Assembly (NCBI GenBank): GCA_023228245.1
Contig: JALOBN010000012.1
Location: 1 to 60,127 of the forward strand
Length of the DNA stretch: 60,127 nucleotides
Source: Candidatus Pacearchaeota archaeon
Lineage (GTDB): Archaea; Nanoarchaeota; Nanoarchaeia; Pacearchaeales; GW2011-AR1
Direction of reading: 5' to 3'
Made by a program: the position numbers and the translations under genes. The stretch's first letter is position 1, and each line of letters opens with the position of its first letter. The notes beneath the pieces are model-generated. The model searched no databases and was not told the DNA's origin. It worked only from the letters and a program-made list of their open reading frames with translations. Below are positions 23,404 through 31,374 of the stretch, piece by piece.

Positions 23404-23485
23404 CCGAGACATTCCGCACAAGGGCATGAACAAGGAGATCGAACCACGGCCCGCGACGCCATCGCCAAGGCGAAAGGAGAATGAC

Positions 23486-23698
23486 ATGAGTATGGAACCC
23501 GCGATATTCGACTTGATGAAAGACAAGCCCGCACTTGATGTCCCGACTTTGAATTGGGTGTGGGATAGCCTTTGGAGGCGCAGACAAAGCAACTTTCAGA
23601 AGAACGAGGAACAGCGAATTAGGGCCAGAGAAGACGACGCGCTAATGGTAATCGTAGAATCTGAGGCCCGCGCCGCTATCGCCAAGGCCGGGGGCTAA
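23486..23698 (+). CDS. Small early protein, unknown
   Basis: 70 residues from ATG 23486, chosen for AAAGGAG 6 nt upstream. An upstream in-frame ATG (23426) is possible through coupling with a 9-codon frame but has a poorly spaced site. It contains a Trp-rich helix (TLNWVWDSLWRRRQSNFQKN) and a charged C-terminal helix. Function unknown. Confidence 0.6.
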   Translation: MSMEPAIFDLMKDKPALDVPTLNWVWDSLWRRRQSNFQKNEEQRIRAREDDALMVIVESEARAAIAKAGG

Positions 23699-23773
23699 TC
23701 AGCCAATAGAGGCATGAACTGAGAATCGGCAGCCGCGGCCGGCGATTCCTGGCCGCTTGTGGAGAAAAAGACA

Positions 23774-24040
23774 ATGGCGGTATCTGAGGATCGATTCATG
23801 GTGACGACGTATCGGGGTTTGGCGGTTCGGGAGTTGACCGAGGCCGACGTGGACAAGCCGTTCCAGCGGCACCACACAGCATTTCTCGGCTGGGGCCTTG
23901 TCAGCAAGAGCGATGTGGGCAAGGTCCTGCTGGTGGAGGATGGCCATATCGCCCGAATGGAATCCGCGGAACAGCGCGACGCGCGCCGGGAAAACCCCGC
24001 CCGGTATCGGATCAATTGGATGGGAAATCGTTGGCTCTGA
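23774..24040 (+). CDS. Small early protein, unknown
   Basis: 88 residues from ATG 23774 (GGAG 9 nt upstream). It is alpha/beta with FMVTTYRGLAVRELTEADVD near 8-27 and GKVLLVEDGHIARMES near 49-64. The C-terminus is Arg-rich. No family recognised. Confidence 0.65.
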   Translation: MAVSEDRFMVTTYRGLAVRELTEADVDKPFQRHHTAFLGWGLVSKSDVGKVLLVEDGHIARMESAEQRDARRENPARYRINWMGNRWL

Positions 24041-24050
24041 AAAAATATTG

Positions 24051-24079
24051 TTGCGTCTGCCCGGAGTATGGTGTATACT
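24051..24079 (+). promoter_or_regulatory. Early promoter P2
   Basis: TTGCGT (24051-24056), 17-bp spacer, TATACT (24074-24079) preceded by GTG, as in the other rightward promoters. Confidence 0.65.
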
Positions 24080-24109
24080 TTAGACAGACGGACAATAGAG
24101 GGTGTTCTT

Positions 24110-25219
24110 ATGAGAGACAAAACAGAATTCATCGGCAAGTCGTGGACCCTGGAGATCAAGAGCCAGCACCTATACGTCACGAACGCCAAGAGCGGCGCGA
24201 CGATGAGCACGACGGACTTGAATTATCCGCAACCAAGCAGCGGCAAGGTGAGTACGTGGTACGTGCCGGCGTATGTCCTTCGCCAGTTGAGGGACCTGGC
24301 CGCCCGCGCCGAGCGGGAGGTGGAGAATCAGAAGCCCGCGGTCATCCCGCCCCCGCCCCCGCACGCTGTACCCGCGACCATACCCACCATTCTGCACGCC
24401 TATTCCATCGACGTGACAGAAGCCCAAGGCCGGGCGGCCTACGACAAGCTCCGGGATGACCTGCACGCCCTGGGCCTTAGCAAGGGCGGCGCGAGCTTGA
24501 CCTACAGCCGTTTCGCGAATGCTATTCTGCCTTTGGACGGGCGGGAGATCCTCCTGGAAACGCAATGGGTGTTTTGTGACCAGTGGAACACGGCGGCGAC
24601 CACGGGTTCCGAGACGGGCCTGCGGGTTTTCGACTGGGCAGAGATGTCTGGTACGACCATCAAGTGGGGCTATTGGCTGGAGCCGAAGGACGAAACCCGG
24701 AACGCCCGCGCCGTCCGGCACGTCTGCGGATACTGTGGCCATCAAGAAGACATCCTGACCGAGGTTCCGCCGGAGGGGGTGTGGTGCCAAACTTGCTTAG
24801 GTAGTGAGTACCTGAGAGAGACTGAGTTGTCTCTTCTCCGCCTGTTGCCCGTGGGGCAGGATCGGATCAAGAGCGGCACGATCAACGCGACCGTTCCCGG
24901 CTGGTTGGTGGAGCACTACCTCGCGACTCAGCGGACGGCCCGGTGCCGCCGGCTGGCGGCCAGCAAGGTCGCCAAGCTCGCGAATCTGCAGCAAGGTATT
25001 GAGAACGCCCAGACGGAATATGACGCCTTCCAATGGCTGATTGCCCGCGACATCGACTTCGATAACGTGATTTTCTACGATCACTCAGGCACGTTCTGTT
25101 TCGGCTGGCGCGAGCCGCTGAGCCGCGAGGAGGCCGAAAAGATCGAGGCCGTCCTAAAGGACGTGGCCGGCGGCGGGCGGGACGTGTTCGCGTACAAGTA
25201 CGAATTCAAGACCTGCTGA
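24110..25219 (+). CDS. Larger early protein with one zinc ribbon, unknown
   Basis: 369 residues from ATG 24110, just after promoter P2; a longer frame would start inside the promoter. The N-terminus (WTLEIKSQHLYVTNAKSGAT, then STWYVPAYVLRQLRDLA) may be a small beta domain. Residues about 205-232 contain CGYC and CQTC, a zinc ribbon. The C-terminal 120 residues are helical (REEAEKIEAVLKDVAGGG). It is the largest rightward protein before the recombinase. Function unknown. Confidence 0.75.
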   Translation: MRDKTEFIGKSWTLEIKSQHLYVTNAKSGATMSTTDLNYPQPSSGKVSTWYVPAYVLRQLRDLAARAEREVENQKPAVIPPPPPHAVPATIPTILHAYSIDVTEAQGRAAYDKLRDDLHALGLSKGGASLTYSRFANAILPLDGREILLETQWVFCDQWNTAATTGSETGLRVFDWAEMSGTTIKWGYWLEPKDETRNARAVRHVCGYCGHQEDILTEVPPEGVWCQTCLGSEYLRETELSLLRLLPVGQDRIKSGTINATVPGWLVEHYLATQRTARCRRLAASKVAKLANLQQGIENAQTEYDAFQWLIARDIDFDNVIFYDHSGTFCFGWREPLSREEAEKIEAVLKDVAGGGRDVFAYKYEFKTC

Positions 25220-25231
25220 GGAGATAATCCG

Positions 25232-25534
25232 ATGTTGATAGCGACAACCACCAAAGACATCAATCGCGATGGACAGGTCCTGCCGGCGGGTACGAAAGTG
25301 GCTGTGAGGTGGGCGATAACGGCTTTGCGGTGGCGGATTTCCCCGCTGCCCGGCGCGCCGTGGCCGGAGGGCTTTGTGGAGGCACAAGGAGAGTGTTGTT
25401 GGGTGGATGCGGACGCGGTGACGGATGTTCGGGAAGGTGGGCAGGAGGTGCCGGCGGGCTCTGCGATTGTGGAGCGGATTCACGACGATGCAGACCACAT
25501 CCTGGGCAGCGCGGCGACGAGCATTCCTTCTTGA
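25232..25534 (+). CDS. Small early protein, unknown
   Basis: 100 residues, ATG 25232 with GAGGAG upstream. It is beta-rich (MLIATTTKDINRDGQVLPAG, then TKVAVRWAI), which suggests a compact SH3-like or KOW-like fold, but this is a guess from strand pattern. The stop overlaps the TTG of the next gene. Confidence 0.65.
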   Translation: MLIATTTKDINRDGQVLPAGTKVAVRWAITALRWRISPLPGAPWPEGFVEAQGECCWVDADAVTDVREGGQEVPAGSAIVERIHDDADHILGSAATSIPS

Positions 25535-25800
25535 CGGTCACTAAGCTGGCCCCGGACGCACTGGATCACACTACTCGCGGCTGGGCGGAATGGGATGCTA
25601 CGGAGTCGAATCTCCTCCTTCTTCAGCAAGCCGTGTCGGCTCTGGAGGGAGGGCCGGGTGAACAAGCAGACCGCGCCGAATTGATCCGCGCTCTGGAGAA
25701 GGTCTACGTGGAACTGGGCCGCTATAGCCGATGGCGAGTCTCCACTTTGCGGCTGGACATCGTCCGCACCGCCCTGCGGAATTCCGGAGTTGTTCTGTAG
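25531..25800 (+). CDS. Small helical protein, TTG start
   Basis: 89 residues if translation starts at TTG 25531, which overlaps the previous stop. No ATG or GTG gives a better start, and the ribosome site is poor, so coupling is likely. The body is helical (ESNLLLLQQAVSALEGGPGE, RALEKVYVELGRYSRWRVST). Function unknown. Confidence 0.55.
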   Translation: MTVTKLAPDALDHTTRGWAEWDATESNLLLLQQAVSALEGGPGEQADRAELIRALEKVYVELGRYSRWRVSTLRLDIVRTALRNSGVVL

Positions 25801-25815
25801 ACAAAGGAGCCAGAC

Positions 25816-26160
25816 ATGATTTCCTGTACTCATTGTGAGATGCTTTTTGAACCCACGGACGGCCGCAACACGGTCTGCCCGGCGTGCCGGCCCGGACGCG
25901 AGAGGGTCTTCGGGCCGACAGAGTGCGGCGGTTGCGGGCGGTCATTCACGCCCACGGACGGCCGACAAAGATACTGTTCGGATTGCGCCAAGTTGCCCAT
26001 CGCTCAGCGGAAGAACCAGATGCGGCGGTGCCCGACGTGTGGCACGGTGTTCATGCCCACGCACGGATCGCAACAGTTACACTGCCGCCGGGAATGCGCC
26101 TGGCCGGACGAATGGGATGGATTCCAGCCCCGGCGGGAGCCGTGGCCCAAAGTTTCCTAA
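25816..26160 (+). CDS. Multi-zinc-ribbon protein, paralogue of the 22285 product
   Basis: 114 residues, ATG 25816, AAAGGAG upstream. Three modules: CTHC/CPAC, CGGC/CSDC and CPTC/CRREC, each with TDGR or THGS between the pairs. The ending CAWPDEWDG aligns with the ending of the 233-residue protein, so the two share an ancestor with different module numbers. Likely a binding protein; no catalytic residues seen. Confidence 0.8.
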   Translation: MISCTHCEMLFEPTDGRNTVCPACRPGRERVFGPTECGGCGRSFTPTDGRQRYCSDCAKLPIAQRKNQMRRCPTCGTVFMPTHGSQQLHCRRECAWPDEWDGFQPRREPWPKVS

Positions 26161-26167
26161 AATACTC

Positions 26168-26196
26168 TTGACCGCCGCCCGAATATGTTGTATAAT
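26168..26196 (+). promoter_or_regulatory. Early promoter P3
   Basis: TTGACC (26168-26173), 17-bp spacer, TATAAT (26191-26196) preceded by ATATGTTG. It shares AATACTCTTGAC with P1. Confidence 0.85.
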
Positions 26197-26226
26197 TTGG
26201 GTGTAAGCTGAGGAGGTTTGAAAGTG

Positions 26227-26475
26227 ATGATAACAGAAGCTCGATTTGTGCAAGCGATCCAGGACGGGGAAGCGGCTCTGCGGAAGCACCCCGAAAAGCG
26301 GCGGGCCTTGGTCTATCCGGATGGGTTCGTTCCTAACGCCTACGGCTGGCCGGCCCCCGGCACGCGGATAGTGGTGACGCGACAAGCCGATGGGACGTTC
26401 GCCCATCGCTCGGAGACGTATGATCGAAAGCGTTCGTATGGCAGGGGATCGTATATTACATTGTGGAGGTCCTGA
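26227..26475 (+). CDS. Small basic early protein
   Basis: 82 residues from ATG 26227 (GAGGAGG upstream; GTG one codon before is an alternative). It is basic, with EARFVQAIQDGEAALRKHPE and ending SYGRGSYITLWRS. The stop overlaps the next ATG (TGATG). Function unknown. Confidence 0.65.
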   Translation: MITEARFVQAIQDGEAALRKHPEKRRALVYPDGFVPNAYGWPAPGTRIVVTRQADGTFAHRSETYDRKRSYGRGSYITLWRS

Positions 26476-26726
26476 TGTCAGAGGTCAGTCTTTCGATTCA
26501 CGGAGTCAAGGGTATTCACACGGAGGTTCATCCGCTGGAGGTCGATACCTCCATTGGCACAGTGTTCGTCCGCAATTTGGTGGTCACGAACCGTGACGGC
26601 GAACGATTGGAGTTTACCTTGTTTGGCGAGGACGCAGCCGCCCTGGACATCCAGCATGTTACGGACGCGAGCCGTGAAAGCCGAAACCTGTCGCTGGGGA
26701 TCAAAGCGGAAGAGGCGGTCAGATAA
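26475..26726 (+). CDS. Small beta-rich early protein
   Basis: 83 residues from ATG 26475 with GGAGG upstream. Strands such as VGTVFVRN-like segments (DTSIGTVFVRNLVVTNRDGE) and LEFTLFGED suggest a small OB- or beta-barrel-like domain. I cannot name a family; SSB-like small folds are one possibility. Confidence 0.65.
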   Translation: MSEVSLSIHGVKGIHTEVHPLEVDTSIGTVFVRNLVVTNRDGERLEFTLFGEDAAALDIQHVTDASRESRNLSLGIKAEEAVR

Positions 26727-26727
26727 G

Positions 26728-26961
26728 ATGGCTTCATGTTGTATCTGTCACCGATCTTTCACGAAACGATTGTTGCGGGCCGTTCAGCATTTCTATATCA
26801 CGTATCGGCGGAAAGACGGTTCCGTGGCCTACAAGCATTGGTGTTCTTCCTGTGAGGCGGCCCATCCGGAGAGGATAGCCGCTATTTACCAGATGCAGGA
26901 GGCGGCTGAGAAATGTTATTCGGCGATGCTGGCGCGAAGCCGCGAGCCGGGGAGGATGTGA
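26728..26961 (+). CDS. Zinc-binding small protein
   Basis: 77 residues, ATG 26728, 1 nt after the previous stop. CCICH near 4-8 and CSSC near 34-37 are separated by a Lys/Arg- and aromatic-rich loop (VQHFYITYRRKDGSVAYKHW). This is a possible treble-clef zinc fold, followed by a helix. Function unknown. Confidence 0.7.
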   Translation: MASCCICHRSFTKRLLRAVQHFYITYRRKDGSVAYKHWCSSCEAAHPERIAAIYQMQEAAEKCYSAMLARSREPGRM

Positions 26962-26962
26962 C

Positions 26963-27202
26963 ATGAGTGCGGACGTTGTTATGGATCGAGAATGGGCGCG
27001 TGAGTGGGCCTGTCTCGAATGCCGAAAGAACTTTGCAACCTTTCAGGGTCAAAGAGTGTTTGCAGTCCGGTGTCCCTTCTGCAAGAGCGGGGACCATTTG
27101 CGGGCGCTCTCGGCCGAGCCGTCGCCGGTGAATGACTCTGGCGCGGGCGGCAATCCCGACCTCGACCTGGGCCTGGAGCTTTTGTTGGATGCTCAAGTAT
27201 GA
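26963..27202 (+). CDS. Zinc-ribbon small protein, first of a tandem pair
   Basis: 79 residues, ATG 26963 with GGAGG upstream. CLEC (about 17-20) and CPFC (about 37-40) form a rubredoxin-like ribbon. The tail ends LDLGLELLLDAQV, nearly the same as the tail of the next gene, so the pair arose by duplication. Function unknown. Confidence 0.75.
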   Translation: MSADVVMDREWAREWACLECRKNFATFQGQRVFAVRCPFCKSGDHLRALSAEPSPVNDSGAGGNPDLDLGLELLLDAQV

Positions 27203-27396
27203 TTACATGGAAATGCAATAAATGTGGGCATGTGTTTGATTACCACGATCTGCCGGTGGATCAACTGGTCGGTTGTGGCAAGTGTCTGAGCGGCAAACTC
27301 CGGGCAATAGCCGCCAGTCCATCCCGCGTCACCGGGGTCGGCTTGGGTCCCTTGCTCGATCTGGGCCTGGCCCTTTTGATGGAGGCACAGACATGA
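27199..27396 (+). CDS. Zinc-ribbon small protein, second of a tandem pair
   Basis: 65 residues, ATG 27199 overlapping the previous stop (ATGA). CNKC (6-9) and CGKC (about 26-29) form the ribbon. The tail LLDLGLALLMEAQT matches that of the preceding protein. The shared tail suggests a common partner. Confidence 0.75.
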   Translation: MITWKCNKCGHVFDYHDLPVDQLVGCGKCLSGKLRAIAASPSRVTGVGLGPLLDLGLALLMEAQT

Positions 27397-27596
27397 AACA
27401 ACTGTTGACGCCGATATTCCGAATTCTGGAGGATCAGGGCTTGACGTTTTCCCCCGCCCTTCAGCGCCGGCTTCGTCGGAAAGTGGCGGCTGAGTCTCTG
27501 GTTGTGGCCGATGAGCGGTCCTATCAGGTGGAGATCGGGTCGCGGCGGTATCGGTTCGGGGTGAGTGTTGCGGTGACTGTGCAGAAGCTTGAGTGA
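27393..27596 (+). CDS. Small basic early protein
   Basis: 67 residues, ATG 27393, GGAGG upstream, overlapping the previous stop. It is an N-terminal helix rich in Arg (ALQRRLRRKVAAESLVVADE) followed by strands (RSYQVEIGSRRYRFGVSVAV). Function unknown. Confidence 0.65.
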   Translation: MKQLLTPIFRILEDQGLTFSPALQRRLRRKVAAESLVVADERSYQVEIGSRRYRFGVSVAVTVQKLE

Positions 27597-27751
27597 TCGA
27601 CAGAGGTATTTCGCGAGGACCCGCGGGTTGTCCCAATTGCGGGCAGGTAGTCAAGCCTCTTGATGGAGGCTATGTTCCTAATTTTTGGAGGAATTTTGAT
27701 GGGAATGCCAGACACACAAAGAGAGCGTGCCTTGAGTGCCGTGGGGGTTGA
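27593..27751 (+). CDS. Short zinc-ribbon protein, GTG start
   Basis: 52 residues. GTG 27593 overlaps the previous stop (GTGA); TGA at 27749-27751. It contains CPNCGQ (13-18) and CLEC (46-49), the same two-pair plan as its neighbours, which is hard to obtain by chance. Its 3' end overlaps the next gene by 53 nt. The ribosome site is weak, so coupling is presumed. Confidence 0.6.
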   Translation: MIDRGISRGPAGCPNCGQVVKPLDGGYVPNFWRNFDGNARHTKRACLECRGG

Positions 27752-28025
27752 GCGCCACTATCAGGGCCTTGTTCGCGTTCGCAACCACGAGACTCTTTCG
27801 GGTCGTGGCCTCGGCGACTGGCTCATTTTCATCGAACGCCAGTTGTTCCGGGCCAAGAACGATCTTTACAGTCTCGACCAGGAGAGGGTCCTGCATCGGT
27901 TCCGTAAGATCGCAGCATTGGCCGTTGCGGCGATGGAGACGCACGGGGTCCGAGAACGGCCCGCGTCCGATATTTCTGGGTTGGAAGATCTTCTGGCACA
28001 CCGACAGGAAATTTCTCGGCCTTGA
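27699..28025 (+). CDS. Helical early protein, unknown
   Basis: 108 residues from ATG 27699 (GGAGG 7 nt upstream). It contains GRGLGDWLIFIERQLFRAKN and RVLHRFRKIAALAVAAMETHG. This pattern resembles small phage proteins related to MazG-like or dNTP-diphosphohydrolase partners, but catalytic acids are not clear. Assignment is tentative. Confidence 0.65.
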   Translation: MGMPDTQRERALSAVGVERHYQGLVRVRNHETLSGRGLGDWLIFIERQLFRAKNDLYSLDQERVLHRFRKIAALAVAAMETHGVRERPASDISGLEDLLAHRQEISRP

Positions 28026-28037
28026 CCCAGTTTTCTC

Positions 28038-28066
28038 TTGCCCCCGGCCTCGCTATTGTGTATAAT
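28038..28066 (+). promoter_or_regulatory. Recombinase promoter, leaderless start
   Basis: TTGCCC (28038-28043), 17-bp spacer, TATAAT (28061-28066) preceded by GTG. The ATG of the recombinase is 6 bp after the -10 box, so transcription should begin at or next to the ATG. Confidence 0.8.
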
Positions 28067-28072
28067 TTAGGC

Positions 28073-28879
28073 ATGGAAACGAACGCGGTCAAGTCATTCG
28101 TATTGTACCTGAAGGTCGAGGCTGGGCTGTCTCGTAACACGATTTCCAGTTATGTGCGGGACCTCCACAAGGCTAAGGCCGGTCCCTCCATGACCCAAGA
28201 GTCGGCCCAGGCGGCCGTGGACGCCGAGGCCAATGCTGCCAGCGCCCGCCGGCTGGCCAGCATGCTGCGGCAATTCGCCGTGTTCCACAAGCTCTCTTGG
28301 GCTGACAGGATCGACAGCCCTCGCACCCCGCGACCTGATCCCGCCGTTATGACCGAGACCGAGGTCGCCCGCGTACTGGACACGGTTCGCGAGCCTCGCG
28401 ACAAGGCCCTGCTGGAGTTGCTCTACGCCACGGGCCTGCGGGCCTCTGAGGCGGCCGGCCTGCGGCTGGCAGATCTGCACGAGACCTACGTCCGAGTCCG
28501 CGGCAAGGGCAGCCGGGATCGTTTGGTGCCGGTCGGCCGGCGGGCGCTGGCGGCGATCCGCGAGTGGGTCAGGGTCCGGGCGTCGGAGCATCCCGCGACC
28601 GATTTTCTGTTCGTCACCCGAACAAACCGACCCATGAGCCGCAATGATGTTTGGGCGGTGGTGAGGCGAGCAGTCATGGCCGCCGGCCTGTCGGGCAAAG
28701 GATTTTCGACGCATACGCTGCGGCACAGTTGCGCTACGCACCTGTTGAACGGGGGCGCGGACATGCAGACGATCCAAAAAATCCTGGGGCACGAAAGCAT
28801 GGCCACGACCCAGACGTACACGCACGTCACGGTCGAGCATTTGAAGGCGGTCTACCGGCGGTGTCACCAGACTACGTGA
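28073..28879 (+). CDS. Tyrosine recombinase / integrase (XerC/D-like)
   Basis: 268 residues from ATG 28073. An N-terminal SAM-like core-binding domain (about 1-80) is followed by the catalytic domain. The active-site set is complete: Arg123 (TGLRASE), Lys145 (GKGSRDR), His214 and Arg217 (HTLRH), His240 (LGH) and Tyr249 (TYTH). It is slightly shorter than cellular Xer proteins. It may integrate the phage or resolve genome dimers. Its gene ends in an 8-bp tail-to-tail overlap with the leftward gene at 28872. No attP core could be proved nearby. Confidence 0.9.
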   Translation: METNAVKSFVLYLKVEAGLSRNTISSYVRDLHKAKAGPSMTQESAQAAVDAEANAASARRLASMLRQFAVFHKLSWADRIDSPRTPRPDPAVMTETEVARVLDTVREPRDKALLELLYATGLRASEAAGLRLADLHETYVRVRGKGSRDRLVPVGRRALAAIREWVRVRASEHPATDFLFVTRTNRPMSRNDVWAVVRRAVMAAGLSGKGFSTHTLRHSCATHLLNGGADMQTIQKILGHESMATTQTYTHVTVEHLKAVYRRCHQTT

Positions 28880-29336
28880 ACGCCTTCAGGACGGTGGGGT
28901 TGCCGCCGAGGGCGAGGATGAGTAGCTCCTGAGTGTTGGCCTGTCGCAGCCAGCGGGGACCTCGCACGCGGCCGAAACAGGCCGCGGCCATGTCTCGTTT
29001 GACCCGCGACCCGCGACCCGCGACCAGCCTCCGAAGAATCTGGTCAAGACCCAGGTCGTCGAAATGCTCTGAATCCCGCAGGGAGAGATGGTCGCGAATC
29101 CGTCCGCCCCACAGTTCACGGAACAAAGGCTCTGGAATCTCGTAGTGGCGCGGCAGCCAGGTGTCGCCGCCGCGGGGCTTGGGAGCGGCCTCGCGGATGA
29201 CCTCTTCTGTGCCGTCCGGCAGCACGCGCCACAGGAGACAGCCCCGCTGCCAATACTCACGGGTCCCGTCTTCCAGGATTCGGGCCGGCCCGTTGGTTCG
29301 ATGCAACCGGCCTCTGTGGTCAACGTATTCTCTCAC
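28872..29336 (-). CDS. Protein with HRTNGPA-type repeat, unknown
   Basis: 154 residues from GTG 29336, which overlaps the previous stop (GTGA). The N-terminus (DHRGRLHRTNGPARILEDGT, then REYWQRGCLLWR) is the W/G/H motif seen in bacterial and phage antirepeat-like proteins. A segment AGRGSRV is encoded by three copies of the CGACCCG unit that also builds the 21.7-kb minisatellite. It is the last gene of the long leftward transcript. Function unknown. Confidence 0.65.
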   Translation of the reverse strand: MREYVDHRGRLHRTNGPARILEDGTREYWQRGCLLWRVLPDGTEEVIREAAPKPRGGDTWLPRHYEIPEPLFRELWGGRIRDHLSLRDSEHFDDLGLDQILRRLVAGRGSRVKRDMAAACFGRVRGPRWLRQANTQELLILALGGNPTVLKAFT

Positions 29337-29803
29337 CTGACACTTGCTCCTGCCAAAACAATCTGGTAGGTAGTTGTGTCGGGCGGCCACTGCAGATGCT
29401 CTCCGATGGAGGCCATTGTCGCGGTCAGATTGACGCCTGCCCCCTCTGGACAGGGGATGACCCGCAGAGGACCGGAGGCAACCCCGAGGAAGCGACGAAT
29501 CTCGGCCCGCAGGTTCTTGCGAGCGCTGGATTGCCAGTAGAGACAGCAATTCAGTTGGCGGAGCGTCCAGTTAGGATGATGGTAGGCCATCCGCCGCCGG
29601 TGGGCGGCCAGGTCGAAGGTGGTCCAGATGGCATATACAGGCCGACTCAGGTCCAGCATTTCGCCGATCTTTGGTCCGGGCGGACAGCCGTTTTTGCGGC
29701 CGAAGTTGGGGCAGCCGTGCCGATGTCCGGGATAGGGCCAGAGACACGGACTGCCTTTGTCCACAAAGCTGAATAGAACCGGCGTCACTTGACAGCTTGG
29801 CAT
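29333..29803 (-). CDS. Cysteine-rich protein, possible metal-binding
   Basis: 156 residues from ATG 29803 (GGAAG upstream). The segment CPNFGRKNGCPPGPKIGEML near 31-50 and later RVIPCPEGAGVNLTATMASI resemble DUF2284-like predicted metal-binding proteins, where such cysteines hold an iron-sulfur cluster. The match is by eye and tentative. Role unknown. Confidence 0.65.
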   Translation of the reverse strand: MPSCQVTPVLFSFVDKGSPCLWPYPGHRHGCPNFGRKNGCPPGPKIGEMLDLSRPVYAIWTTFDLAAHRRRMAYHHPNWTLRQLNCCLYWQSSARKNLRAEIRRFLGVASGPLRVIPCPEGAGVNLTATMASIGEHLQWPPDTTTYQIVLAGASVR

Positions 29804-29820
29804 AAGGTACTTCCGCACGA

Positions 29821-30003
29821 CTAACTGAACAGAGAATACCACTCACGAAATCTTTGTAGCCTCTCGCGAGCGGAGGGCCACAGGCACTTTAGGGTGTTGC
29901 ACGAGCACAACCGCTTGAGGTCATTGTGATCTCGATGTATCTCAAGCAATTGGATCAGGGTCTTGATGCTGCGCGGGCGGCTCGGTCCTCGGATTCGTTT
30001 CAT
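29821..30003 (-). CDS. Small basic protein, unknown
   Basis: 60 residues from ATG 30003 with AAAGGA upstream, 4 nt after the RtcB stop. It is strongly basic (MKRIRGPSRPRSIKTLIQLL) with two cysteines (CSCNTLKC). It may bind nucleic acid; being directly after the RNA ligase gene is suggestive only. Confidence 0.6.
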   Translation of the reverse strand: MKRIRGPSRPRSIKTLIQLLEIHRDHNDLKRLCSCNTLKCLWPSARERLQRFREWYSLFS

Positions 30004-30007
30004 GCCG

Positions 30008-31180
30008 TTATCCTTTAATGACGGCCAACGGCCGCAACTCGACCAGCGGCCGGACCAAGTCCGCCTGCTGGGCCATGACATCGGCGATGGGCTTGTATGC
30101 GCCGGGGGCCTCGTCCAGGGCGTCTTGGCTTCGCAAGGTGTGAATGATGCCCTGTTGGTCCAAAGCCTCCATTTCGGCGGCCAAGCTGAGTTGCTCTCTG
30201 GCGGCCTTGCGAGACATGGTGCGGCCCGCGCCGTGCGAGCAGGACATGAAACTCTCTGGGTTGCCCAGGCCCTCCACAACATAGGAGCAGGTTCCCTGCG
30301 AGCCGGGGATGATGCCGATTTTGCCTCGACGGGCGCGGGTTGCCCCTTTACGGTGGACTATGACATTTCTGGCGAAGTGGTATTCCATCGCCGCGTAGTT
30401 GTGGGCAACGTCAGTGAGTGCCTCAAATCCGGCCTGCATCCATGTCTGCAGGATCGTATTCAGGACTTTGTTCATCATCATGGCCCGATTTTTCCGGGCG
30501 AATTCGATGCACCACTGCATTTCCTGAAGGTAGAGAAGTCCCTGTGCGGAGTCTGTCGGCAGGAACGCCAGTTGGGCTGTTGGGGGCACGCTGGAGTGCC
30601 ACTGGCGATTCGAGGACACAGCAACTGCGTTGTAGTGATTCGCGACTTGATAGCCCACGTTTCTGGACCCGGAATGGATCATAACCCAAATGAACCCGTC
30701 CGATCCCTTCTGGATTTCGATGAAATGGTTGCCGCCGCCCAAGGTTCCAAGTTCAAAACGGGCCGCGTCGAAACGACCCGCCACGATTGGCAGGTCGTCG
30801 CGCCGGATGGGCATGTCGCCGACGCCGGCCGGGTTGTCGCTGTGTTTCGGTCCAACAGGAATCTGCTTGCGGATGCGGGCGATGATTGCCTTCCAATCAT
30901 CGGTTCGGCCGGCATAATCTTCGACCGATAGGTTTGTGCGCACGGCACACATGCCACAGCCAATGTCCACGCCTACGGCATTAGGGATCACCACGCCCGC
31001 CGTCGCGAGTACACCGCCGATGGGCATACCGAAGCCGGTGTGGCAGTCCGGCATAAGGGCGACATGGTGCCACGCGAAGGGCAGCTTGGCCAGATTGTGG
31101 GCCTGCTTCCAAGCCTCGTCCTCGATGACCTCGCACCACAACCTAATCGGCAATTCAAACAGGGTTTGGTAGACTCGCAT
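30008..31180 (-). CDS. rtcB: RtcB-type RNA ligase
   Basis: 390 residues from ATG 31180, which has GAGGAG upstream and overlaps the previous stop. RtcB hallmarks are present: MPDCHTGFGMPIGG (43-56), VDIGCGMCAV (71-80, with the metal-binding Cys75), GGGNHFIE, HSGSRNVG, a His-rich segment YHFARNVIVHRKGATRA, and SCSHGAGR carrying the histidine that takes GMP. It joins 2',3'-cyclic phosphate and 5'-OH RNA ends using GTP. In phages this is suited to repair of tRNAs cut by host defence nucleases. A 2H phosphoesterase is encoded at 43.2 kb. Confidence 0.95.
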   Translation of the reverse strand: MRVYQTLFELPIRLWCEVIEDEAWKQAHNLAKLPFAWHHVALMPDCHTGFGMPIGGVLATAGVVIPNAVGVDIGCGMCAVRTNLSVEDYAGRTDDWKAIIARIRKQIPVGPKHSDNPAGVGDMPIRRDDLPIVAGRFDAARFELGTLGGGNHFIEIQKGSDGFIWVMIHSGSRNVGYQVANHYNAVAVSSNRQWHSSVPPTAQLAFLPTDSAQGLLYLQEMQWCIEFARKNRAMMMNKVLNTILQTWMQAGFEALTDVAHNYAAMEYHFARNVIVHRKGATRARRGKIGIIPGSQGTCSYVVEGLGNPESFMSCSHGAGRTMSRKAAREQLSLAAEMEALDQQGIIHTLRSQDALDEAPGAYKPIADVMAQQADLVRPLVELRPLAVIKG

Positions 31181-31374
31181 CAGGAACTCCTCTTGATAGG
31201 AAAGAGAGTCAGTCTGAGACCCTTGACCGGGTTCTCGGAAAAAGCGGGTCGCTGGTAGCGGTCTCGCGTGCAACCCATGTACGGCATGTCTCCGTCGTAG
31301 TGGTTGTTATCGCGGCGGATTGGAAGTCCGCGCCGACAGCCGTCACACTGATTTATCTCGGCTGGATTCTCCAT
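31180..31374 (-). CDS. Small Cys/His protein before rtcB
   Basis: 64 residues, ATG 31374. CDGCRRG near 10-16 and a single cysteine near 35 with nearby His could bind a metal. Its stop overlaps the rtcB start (TGATG), so they are translated together. Function unknown. Confidence 0.65.
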   Translation of the reverse strand: MENPAEINQCDGCRRGLPIRRDNNHYDGDMPYMGCTRDRYQRPAFSENPVKGLRLTLFPIKRSS

